A stretch of 64,000 bases of DNA from Hymenobacter jejuensis (GTDB lineage Bacteria > Bacteroidota > Bacteroidia > Cytophagales > Hymenobacteraceae). How positions within the stretch are numbered: the stretch's first letter is position 1; each line of letters opens with the position of its first letter. The stretch covers positions 3,720,001-3,784,000 of the forward strand of contig NZ_CP040896.1 in NCBI RefSeq assembly GCF_006337165.1, read 5' to 3'. Positions 55,401 through 62,051 of this stretch are shown here, one piece after another. The notes beneath the pieces are model-generated. The model worked only from the letters and a program-made list of their open reading frames with translations. It did no database searches and was not told the DNA's origin. The translations under genes were made by a program, and so were the position numbers.

Positions 55401-55640
55401 GATGGCTCCTTTGTGAAGCTGCGCGAAACGGCTCTCAGCTACACGCTGCCGACTTTTTCTAAGTACATCAGCGCTTTAAACGTGGCGCTGGTAGGCCGCA
55501 ACCTGTATTCGTGGGATAATTACAACGGCTTCGACCCCGAAACCAGCGCCGGCGGTGCTTCCGACCTGCTGCGGGCCATCGATTTTGGCAATGTGCCGAT
55601 TCCGCGCACGTATCAGCTGAAGCTCACGGCCACATTTTAG
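52434..55640 (+). CDS. SusC-family TonB-dependent transporter, second copy
   Basis: 1068 residues. Signal peptide 1-29 (RALAQ), carboxypeptidase-D-like domain (about 38-115), the box DAVVVVGST, a plug ending AIYGSRASNGVVLITTKRGQ, and a full barrel ending in an aromatic residue (LKLTATF). It pairs with the SusD-like gene 98 bases downstream. No glycoside hydrolase, sensor or anti-sigma gene is close, so the ligand is unknown; it could be a peptide or protein since a DPP-IV-type peptidase gene follows. Confidence 0.9.
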   Translation: MRNTYLIAALTLVGWLCLGLLLPTRALAQSGGSAQAYTLQGRVTDERGQGLPGATVLISGTTLGTSTDAEGAYNLTVNVAPGNYTLTISTIGFKAVSRSVTLGSSPTVTTNASLTEARQSLDAVVVVGSTVSANKRELGNAISTISAQDLVQSGSGGVLNSLQGKVPGAQIVQNSGDPAGSISVRLRGIHSLRGSSDPLYVIDGVIVSNVSTNVSQLALTNDVGEANPGQNRLADLNPNDIASLNIINGAAAAAIYGSRASNGVVLITTKRGQTGAPRVSVFTSFNINELRKSVPVNTYGKQFGFAGLRLYTIGGVTPAQVAANPGTTTITINRAGANTLLTSNLVDVQRYNYFDEIFRTGYGTDNGANISGGSDRTQYFVSLGYLKNEGIIKGTDFKRYNVRARVDQRLTDWAKVTAGVSYSNSFANEKANGNVFYSPINSINITNNIYDIRKRDANGNLLAVEPTRVNPLSTIEDMKFTQGVNRTISDLQVNLTPFKGFSVDYVLGVDAYSQVGRSYIRPYPYQATAGLPAARYPFGYAANGSNAVIQLNSDVNAGYERNLGENFKVTLQAGYSYQFGQQEYSTSQGQNLAPFITTIRGAASSTITSDFSLDRYDLSGYYGQATVGFRNLAFITGAVRRDRSSKFSASETNQVYPKISGSLVLSDLDFWQKAAFNNAFNSLKLRASYGEAGNLTGVNSYDRYYQFTPVTFPRNAITPGAQLANPKVRPERMSELEGGADLGFLGDRLSLGVTAYYQKIRDLVVRRNLAPSTGGSVIVNNVGSMENRGLELQLTAVPVKTADFTWDMSFIYNRNRNKVLDLPGSNGLNQAIAIDNVAGAPVYLLAGQPAGVFYGSAYARNPDGSLLLTPQGFPQDERTIGQAVGSVQYTPARDDATGQPSYGPGSTLANVVIGNPNPKWTGSFTTNFTYKKLSLRVLLDAVQGVDVFNADKRTRQGVGLGDLAEKELRGELPRGYIFAVYNTQEFRVDDGSFVKLRETALSYTLPTFSKYISALNVALVGRNLYSWDNYNGFDPETSAGGASDLLRAIDFGNVPIPRTYQLKLTATF

Positions 55641-55738
55641 GATGGGATGAGGAGAAGTTAGCTTCTTGATAAGTGTCTTATTTTCAAGAAGTTACATTCT
55701 GTAGTCCAAGGCGCTAATTTCTAAAATCCGCAATCGTC

Positions 55739-57037
55739 ATGAAGAAATCTATCCTTCTCGCCGCCCTGCTTACACTCGGGATGGGCTCCTGCAACAAAGA
55801 CTACCTGAACCCTAGTACTGCCAGCCAGGAACAGGTAGTGACCTCCTCCGATGGGCTCGTTATTTTGTGCAACGGTCTGCAAGCCCGCTATACCACGGGC
55901 GGCCTGCTCAGCGTGCTCTACAACGCGGTTGCCGCCGGGGGCCTGACTACCCGCGAGCTGCTGATTCTGAATGTTGGCAACATCGAGGAATACAACGTGA
56001 GCCTGGGCGCCGGCAACGTCACCAACAGCAACGGGGTGGTGCGCAACCTCTGGACGCAGACGCAGCTCGTGCGGGCCAACGCCGATCTGGTTCTGCAAAA
56101 TGCGGGCAATGCCACCGACGCCGGTACCCGCAGCGGCATTGTGGCCTACGCTTCCATATTCAGGGCGCTGGCCCTGGGTACGCTGGCTCAGTTTTTTGAG
56201 AAGGCCCCCCTGGTCACCCAAGAAAATGCGCCCTTCGTTGATCGGGTGGAATTGCTGCGCTCAGCTGTAACGCAGCTCGAAGCCGCCGCAACCCAACTCA
56301 CGGCTGCGCCTGTGTCGGCCGATTTCAACTCCAAGATCATTTCGGGGATCGATCTGGCCAATACTATTCAGGCCCTTATTGCCCGCTACAGCCTACAAGC
56401 CGGCGACTACGACAAAGCCATTGCCGCCGCGGGCCGCGTGGATCTGACCAAAAAATCGGTGTTTAACTTCGACAACAACTCCCGCAATCCGCTCTACGAT
56501 GTGGCCTTCGGCAACCGCAACATATTCGAGCCCTTCAATACCAGCCTGGGCCTGACGGGCGCTTTGGCACCCGAACCCGGCGACCGGCGCATCGCTTTTT
56601 ACACCCGCACCAACCCGGCTCCGACTCAAAACCTGGGCACTGGATTTTATACGGCCAACGACGCCCCCATACCCGTGTATGTACCCGGCGAAATGCTGCT
56701 GATCCGGGCCGAGGCTTACGCTCGCAAAAACGACCTTACCAGTGCCGTGGCGGAGCTAAACAAGGTGCGCACCAAAACCCCCGCCACCGATATCTATGGG
56801 CTCGGCGCCGGCTTGCCGGCGTACTCGGGAGCGCTCACTTCCGACGCAGTGCTGACCGATATTTTGCGCAACCGCCTTGTTGAGCTGGCATTCCAAGGGT
56901 TCCGCCTCGACGACAGCCGCCGGTTCAATCGGCCGGCACCCGGTACTACGGGAGCCGAACGCAACCGCAATTTTCTTCCTTATCCGCGGGTAGAACGCGA
57001 AAACAATCCCGCTACTCCAGCTGACCCGGCTATTTAG
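55739..57037 (+). CDS. SusD/RagB-family lipoprotein, second copy
   Basis: 432 residues. The lipobox GMGSC makes Cys18 the lipid anchor. Helical repeats (ARYSLQAGDYDKAIAAAGRVDL) and the C-terminal LIRAEAYARKNDLTSAVAELNKVRTKT, then RNRLVELAFQGFRLDDSRRF, identify the family. Shorter than the first SusD (510). Partner of the SusC at 52434. Followed by a strong terminator. Confidence 0.87.
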   Translation: MKKSILLAALLTLGMGSCNKDYLNPSTASQEQVVTSSDGLVILCNGLQARYTTGGLLSVLYNAVAAGGLTTRELLILNVGNIEEYNVSLGAGNVTNSNGVVRNLWTQTQLVRANADLVLQNAGNATDAGTRSGIVAYASIFRALALGTLAQFFEKAPLVTQENAPFVDRVELLRSAVTQLEAAATQLTAAPVSADFNSKIISGIDLANTIQALIARYSLQAGDYDKAIAAAGRVDLTKKSVFNFDNNSRNPLYDVAFGNRNIFEPFNTSLGLTGALAPEPGDRRIAFYTRTNPAPTQNLGTGFYTANDAPIPVYVPGEMLLIRAEAYARKNDLTSAVAELNKVRTKTPATDIYGLGAGLPAYSGALTSDAVLTDILRNRLVELAFQGFRLDDSRRFNRPAPGTTGAERNRNFLPYPRVERENNPATPADPAI

Positions 57038-57069
57038 TGTTGTAGTTAGACAAGCTGCGCATCAGAAAC

Positions 57070-57103
57070 AAAAAAGCCACCGAAGCAATTCGGTGGCTTT
57101 TTT
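57070..57103. terminator. Bidirectional terminator after SusD 2
   Basis: A 15-bp perfect stem (57070-57084 with 57089-57103), loop GCAA, A-rich and T-rich ends. It lies between convergent genes. Confidence 0.85.
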
Positions 57104-57127
57104 TGTAATGTATTGATAATTAATAAA

Positions 57128-59305
57128 TTAACGAGCGCCGGGTGGGCAGTGCTCCTTCAGGAATTGCGTGTAGGTGGTAGCCAAATGGCGGCTGGTGCCT
57201 TCGCCTTCTGAAATGCTGTGCGTCCGGTTGGGGTAGGCCATCAGCTGGAAGGGTTTGTTGTTGGCAATCAGCGCGTTGATCATTTGCTCGGCGTTGTTGT
57301 AGTGCACGTTGTCGTCGCCAGTGCCGTGGATGAGCAGCAAGTGGCCGCGCAGGTTCTGGGCGTAGTTCAGAGGTGAGCCCTTCACGAAATAGTCGCGGTC
57401 TTCGGGCAGCAGGCCCATGTAGCGCTCCTGGTAGATGTTGTCGTAGTTGAGCTGATTGTCGACGGCGGCGATGGAAATGCCGGTCTTGTAAATCTGCGGA
57501 TATTGAAACAACAGGTTCAACGTCGAAGAGCCGCCGCCACTCCAGCCCCACACCGCTACGCGGGTGGTGTCTACGTAGGGGCGCTTCAGGATTTCCTTGG
57601 CGGCCATGGCTTGGTCGCGGATGTTGAGCTGGCCTAGCTTATGGTAAACCGATTTGCGCCATTCGCGGCCTTTCGGCGCCGGCGCGCCCCGGTTTTCCAC
57701 CGACACGTAGATGTAGCCGTCGTCGGCCATGCTGCCGTTGTAGAGACGGTTGGCGCCCGTTCCGAACCGGTCCGTAACCGTTTGGCTAGCGGGTTCGCCA
57801 TATACATAGAATACGATCGGGTACTTCTTGGTGGCGTCGAAGTTGGTGGGCTTCACCATCCAGCCGTCCATCGTGATGCCGTCCACGGTTTTAACTTGGA
57901 AAAACTCCGGCTTCGGCAGCTTCAGGCTGCGGGCCTGAGCGGGCGTTTCGCCCCCGTTCAGGCGCTTGTGCTCGGGCAGCGACACCACGTCGGAAACGGG
58001 GTAAGTCGAGCTGTTCGAGAAGGTGTGCAGCGCAATGCGGCCGTTGGGCGAAATGTCGTAGCCGTTGGTGCCCGCCAAGTCTTTTGGCGTGACGCGCTCG
58101 GCATTGCCGCCTTTCAGCGCCACTTTGTAGAGGTAGGTTTGGGTCGCGTTTTCGGGCGAAGCCATGAAATAAATCACGCCTTCTTTCTCGTTGAACGCTT
58201 CCAGGCTAATCACATCGTAGTTGCCTTTGGTAAGCAGCTTTTCCTGGCCGCCGCGGCTGAGCGCGTAAATGTGGCGCCAGCCGTCTTTTTCGCTGAGCCA
58301 CAGGAAGCGCTTGCCGCCTTCGATCCAGTTCCAGCCCACGGCTTCGGCTTTGGCGTCAATCCAGGCCTTGTCGGTTTCGGTAGAGATGGCTTTCGAAGCC
58401 CCCGTGCTGGCCGTGCACAGAATGATTTTGCTTTCGTTTTGCCGACGGTTCAACTGCTGGATAATCAGCTCGTTAGAGTTTGCGGCCCATTCCATGCGCG
58501 GGATGTAGTGCTGCACGGCGTCGCCGGGGACGTCCATCCATTTGGTAGCGCCGCCTTGGGCGGGCACCACCCCGATGCGGCAGCGGCTGGGGTCTTCGCC
58601 GACCACCGGATACTCAACGGGCACCGTAAACGGATACAGCGCATCCGTGGTGTTAAGCATCAGGTAGTTCTTGGTTTTGGTAGCATCTAACTGCCAGTAA
58701 GCCAATGATTTGCCATCTGGCGACCAGCGGAAGCCGTCGCGGCAGTCGAGCTCTTCTTCGTATACCCAGTCGAAGGTGCCGTTGATGAGCTTGTCGGTGC
58801 CGTCGGTGGTCAGGGCCTTGTTGGTGCCCGCGGCCAGATCTTCCACAAACAGGTTGTGCTCGCTCACGTACGCTACCCGCGTGCCGTCGGGCGAGAACTT
58901 AGCAAACATCAGCGACGAAGCCGGACGGTCTTTGCCTAACTGCTTGAATGACTTAGCGTTGATGTCATACACCCAGAAGTCGCCGCGGGTGTCGTAGCGC
59001 CATACTTTTTTGGTGTTCGTCTGGATGAGAACCTTGTTGCCGTCGTCGGAAAAGGAGAAGCGGCGCACCTTGATCGGGGCCGTTTGGCCCTGCGGCGTCA
59101 GCATGGCTTTGCTGACCAGCGTTACTTCTTTGCTGGGGTCGCGCAGGTCGGTCTGCACGATTTCGTCTTGCTGGACGTGCATGTAGGCGTAGCCGTCTTT
59201 CGTCCATTGGGTGCCCGGCCCCACCTGGGCCAAGGTTGGTTGCAGCAGCAGCGCCTGGACAAAAACCGCCAGGACGCCTGCTTTGCGCAGTGCTTGTTTG
59301 AGCAT
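57128..59305 (-). CDS. Secreted dipeptidyl peptidase IV-type S9 peptidase
   Basis: 725 residues from the ATG at 59303-59305, which opens a signal peptide (ending PTLAQ at 27). An N-terminal eight-bladed propeller carries the substrate amino-end motif DWVYEEELDCRDGFRWSPDG (double Glu). The C-terminal alpha/beta hydrolase has Ser589 (GWSGGGSS), the Asp of GTGDDNVH (about 665) and His696 (NRTHSIS). It removes dipeptides, typically X-Pro, from peptides in the periplasm. It is convergent with the SusCD pair, which might supply peptides. Confidence 0.93.
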   Translation of the reverse strand: MLKQALRKAGVLAVFVQALLLQPTLAQVGPGTQWTKDGYAYMHVQQDEIVQTDLRDPSKEVTLVSKAMLTPQGQTAPIKVRRFSFSDDGNKVLIQTNTKKVWRYDTRGDFWVYDINAKSFKQLGKDRPASSLMFAKFSPDGTRVAYVSEHNLFVEDLAAGTNKALTTDGTDKLINGTFDWVYEEELDCRDGFRWSPDGKSLAYWQLDATKTKNYLMLNTTDALYPFTVPVEYPVVGEDPSRCRIGVVPAQGGATKWMDVPGDAVQHYIPRMEWAANSNELIIQQLNRRQNESKIILCTASTGASKAISTETDKAWIDAKAEAVGWNWIEGGKRFLWLSEKDGWRHIYALSRGGQEKLLTKGNYDVISLEAFNEKEGVIYFMASPENATQTYLYKVALKGGNAERVTPKDLAGTNGYDISPNGRIALHTFSNSSTYPVSDVVSLPEHKRLNGGETPAQARSLKLPKPEFFQVKTVDGITMDGWMVKPTNFDATKKYPIVFYVYGEPASQTVTDRFGTGANRLYNGSMADDGYIYVSVENRGAPAPKGREWRKSVYHKLGQLNIRDQAMAAKEILKRPYVDTTRVAVWGWSGGGSSTLNLLFQYPQIYKTGISIAAVDNQLNYDNIYQERYMGLLPEDRDYFVKGSPLNYAQNLRGHLLLIHGTGDDNVHYNNAEQMINALIANNKPFQLMAYPNRTHSISEGEGTSRHLATTYTQFLKEHCPPGAR

Positions 59306-59432
59306 GGAGGGAAATAGATTCAGTTTTGGGTGCCTGAAATTAGCCTTTTTACGCCGGACGGTAATCGACCTCACTCTTTGCAGCCTGGCCTACAAGGCCG
59401 GGCTACGGGTGCGGCTCCGTATCTTGCACTCA

Positions 59433-60020
59433 ATGACGACGCTTCTCGGGCGCTTGTGGCGCCCTGCTCTCTACGTTTTGGTACCCGCCACGCTCTATGC
59501 CACCGGTTTGCATACCGAGGTGATCGGGCGGGCGCAGCAGGTGGTGCTGGCAACGGGGCTTCTCAACCGCGCCGTTCCCAAGAAGGCGGTTCCCATTGCC
59601 AAGGCCGATTATTCGTTGATGTTGCGCACTCTGGATGGCCGCACGGTCTCGCTTTCGCAGCTGCGCGGCAAGGTCATTCTGCTGAATCTGTGGGCTAGCT
59701 GGTGCCCGCCTTGTGTGGCCGAAATGCCCAGCTTGCAGCGCCTGCACGACAAAGTAAAGCCCGACAACATTGCGCTGGTGGTGCTTTCGGTAGATCAAAA
59801 TCCTGAGAAAGCCCGCCGCTTTGCCGCACGGCGCGGCTTCACGATGCCCGTGTACACACTCGCCAGTGAACTGCCGCAAGTATTTGATACACAAGTACTT
59901 CCAACTACCTTTATTATCGCCCCAAACGGCGATATCATCGATCGGCACGAGGGCATGGGCGACTACGACAACGCCGCGATGATCCGGTTTTTGCGGCAGC
60001 TACAAAAGGACGCGCAGTAG
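59433..60020 (+). CDS. TlpA/ResA-like thioredoxin-fold protein, membrane-anchored
   Basis: 195 residues from the ATG at 59433. A hydrophobic N-terminal segment (about 10-25) serves as signal anchor. The redoxin domain has WASWCPPCVAEMPS (Cys91, Cys94) and the cis-Pro loop VLPTTFII. Periplasmic thiol-disulphide exchange, often for cytochrome c maturation or stress. It ends only 2 bases from the stop of the convergent response regulator gene. Confidence 0.88.
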   Translation: MTTLLGRLWRPALYVLVPATLYATGLHTEVIGRAQQVVLATGLLNRAVPKKAVPIAKADYSLMLRTLDGRTVSLSQLRGKVILLNLWASWCPPCVAEMPSLQRLHDKVKPDNIALVVLSVDQNPEKARRFAARRGFTMPVYTLASELPQVFDTQVLPTTFIIAPNGDIIDRHEGMGDYDNAAMIRFLRQLQKDAQ

Positions 60021-60022
60021 AC

Positions 60023-60421
60023 CTAAGCGCGGTTGGCTTCTTCTACCTGCGCTCGGATCGCCTGAATGTCGCTGCTGTCGATGGGCTTATGGATCAGGCC
60101 GGCAACTAAGGCGTAGGCATTGGCTTTGGTCGCGTCGGAGTGGGCCAGCGACGAAGTTAGCACATACACCAGGCAGTGCCCGCGGAGCTGCGCCTCGTAG
60201 GGCTTGAGCGCTTCCAGAAACTCCCAACCGTCCATGACGGGCATGTTCAGGTCTAGGAAAATCACCCGTGGAATCTGGGTGGTCAGCGTGTCGCGCAAGT
60301 ATTCCAACGCTTTTTCAGCGCATTCAAAAGAAAGAATCGCCTCCGAAAACCCTTCCCGCTTCAGGAGCCTTTCGGTGAGAAATATGCTGGTGGTGTTGTC
60401 GTCGATCAGAAGGGTATCCAT
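60023..60421 (-). CDS. Single-domain response regulator
   Basis: 132 residues from the ATG at 60419-60421; a GTG at 60442 is a less likely start. Receiver residues: Asp7/Asp8 (LIDDN), phosphoacceptor Asp57 (IFLDLNMPVMDGWEF), Thr89/Ser90 and Lys112 (HKPI). No output domain. It lies 21 bases after the histidine kinase stop on the same strand, so the two should work as a pair. The Bacteroidota class 'LIDDNxxxxFL...LDLNMPxMDGWEF' is typical of stand-alone relays. Confidence 0.92.
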   Translation of the reverse strand: MDTLLIDDNTTSIFLTERLLKREGFSEAILSFECAEKALEYLRDTLTTQIPRVIFLDLNMPVMDGWEFLEALKPYEAQLRGHCLVYVLTSSLAHSDATKANAYALVAGLIHKPIDSSDIQAIRAQVEEANRA

Positions 60422-60442
60422 GCCAGATTCAGCGTAAAGCAC

Positions 60443-61867
60443 TCAGCGTAAATAAATTAGAAATTGCGTGCCGGCGTTCACCTCGCTCTGTACGTCGATG
60501 TGCCCGCCCATGGCTTCTACGTGCGTCCTGACCAAATACAGGCCCAGGCCCCGGCCAGTGGGGTGGGAATGAAACCGTTTGTAAAGCTTAAACACATCGG
60601 AGCCGGCTTTGGCCAGGTCGAACCCCGAGCCGTTGTCGGCAAAGGCGATGAGCAGGCCGGCTCCGGACTGGCTGGCCGTCACGGTCACGTGCAGCGGCCG
60701 CTCCTCCGAGCGGTATTTGATGGAGTTGGAGAGCAAATTGAAGAAAACGCTGTAGAGGTAAGCCCGGTTGGCGCGCACGCTGAGGTCGGGAGGAAGGTCG
60801 AGCGTGACGCGGCCGCCGCAGAGCTGCAAAGGTTCTTCCAGGTTTGCGCAGGCCTGCTGCACCACGTCCAGAATCGCGACCTGCTCCGGCTCGGCCACGT
60901 TTTGCATGTCCCGAATCGAGAGAATCGTGTTCATGTCCTGCAACACCGTGTCCAGCTGCTCGGTGCTGGTTTTCAGGTGGTCCAGCGTTTTTTCGTAATC
61001 GATGGAGTTGCGGTGCGTCGAAGCCAGTAAGTCTACGAGGCCCAAGACGTTGGCCAGCGGCGCCCGCAGGTTGTGCGATACGATGTAGGTAAACTGCTGA
61101 AGGTCTTTGTTTTGGCGGTATAGTTCCTGCTGGGCTTTGATCTTGTCGGTGATGTCGGCAAAGTACACAGACAAGCCTTCTTCGGACGGGAAAGCCCGCA
61201 CGTCGAACCACATCTGCATTTTTTCGAAGAGCGCTTCGAAGTGCACCGCGTGCCCCGTTTCCTTGGCCTGCTGGTAGTGCTGGCGGAAAAGGCCGTTGCG
61301 CTCTTCCGGAAACACATCCCACACGTTGCGGCCCAACTCGGCCTGCCGGTCGATGTGCAGCAACCGCTCCACTTCGTGGTTGATGTAGGTGAAATTCCAG
61401 TCGTTGTCGAGCAGGAAAAATGCGTCGGTGATGCTCTCGAAGATGGTGTTGAGCTTTTGGGCCTGCCGCTGGATAGTCTGCTGCGAAATGGCGGCTTCGG
61501 TGATGTCGCGGGCCACCATGTGCACCCCCGCAATGGAGCCGTCGATTTTCAGCGGCACCTTGGTCACATTCAGTACCTTGGGCTCTTCCAGGTTCTCAAA
61601 CTTCACCGTCGTTTCAAACTGCACTTTCGTACCCCGAAACGCTTCCGCTAGCTTCTCATTAAACAACGGGATAAGCTCGGAAGGCAGAAAATCGGAAAAT
61701 GGCCGGTCGAGCACCTCCGGTTTCGGCTTGCCTACAAACGCCAGAAAAGAAGGATTGGCATCGAGAATAGTCCCTTGCTCATTTTGAAAAAGAACCAGGT
61801 CAGGATTATTCTCAAACAACGATCGAAACCGTCGTTCGCTCTCCACTAGCAGCGTATTGTTTTCCAT
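60443..61867 (-). CDS. Cytosolic PAS sensor histidine kinase, partner of the response regulator
   Basis: 474 residues, no membrane helix. Two PAS domains (about 10-125 and 137-245) are followed by a HisKA region with His265 (VSHNLRAPLANV) and a HATPase with NLLSNSIKY, DNGSGFDL and GRGLGLYL. Adjacent to a single-domain response regulator. The signal sensed by the PAS domains is unknown. Confidence 0.92.
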   Translation of the reverse strand: MENNTLLVESERRFRSLFENNPDLVLFQNEQGTILDANPSFLAFVGKPKPEVLDRPFSDFLPSELIPLFNEKLAEAFRGTKVQFETTVKFENLEEPKVLNVTKVPLKIDGSIAGVHMVARDITEAAISQQTIQRQAQKLNTIFESITDAFFLLDNDWNFTYINHEVERLLHIDRQAELGRNVWDVFPEERNGLFRQHYQQAKETGHAVHFEALFEKMQMWFDVRAFPSEEGLSVYFADITDKIKAQQELYRQNKDLQQFTYIVSHNLRAPLANVLGLVDLLASTHRNSIDYEKTLDHLKTSTEQLDTVLQDMNTILSIRDMQNVAEPEQVAILDVVQQACANLEEPLQLCGGRVTLDLPPDLSVRANRAYLYSVFFNLLSNSIKYRSEERPLHVTVTASQSGAGLLIAFADNGSGFDLAKAGSDVFKLYKRFHSHPTGRGLGLYLVRTHVEAMGGHIDVQSEVNAGTQFLIYLR

Positions 61868-61999
61868 TGGCTAATCAGGCTGATACACTCCGCGTGTTGC
61901 CCAGGGCAGCGGAGGTTTCTTCTTTTACGGATAGCCGGGCGTTTGGTCAGCGTCGAGGCGTTATATCTTCCAAAAACCCGGAATATTGTCGCTATACAA

Positions 62000-62030
62000 A
62001 TATTTGATAATCAAGTACTTATATATTTAC
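62000..62030. repeat. AT-rich dispersed element, copy M
   Basis: Exact core TTTGATAATCAA (62003-62014), then GTACTTATATA. It lies in the 184-base gap between the AsmA-like gene and the kinase gene. Confidence 0.5.
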
Positions 62031-62051
62031 TAAAAAGTATTTACCAATGCC

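Noticed and set aside
57641..58690. Plus-strand open frame of about 350 codons
   Set aside because: Antisense to the DPP-IV peptidase, whose motifs are unambiguous.
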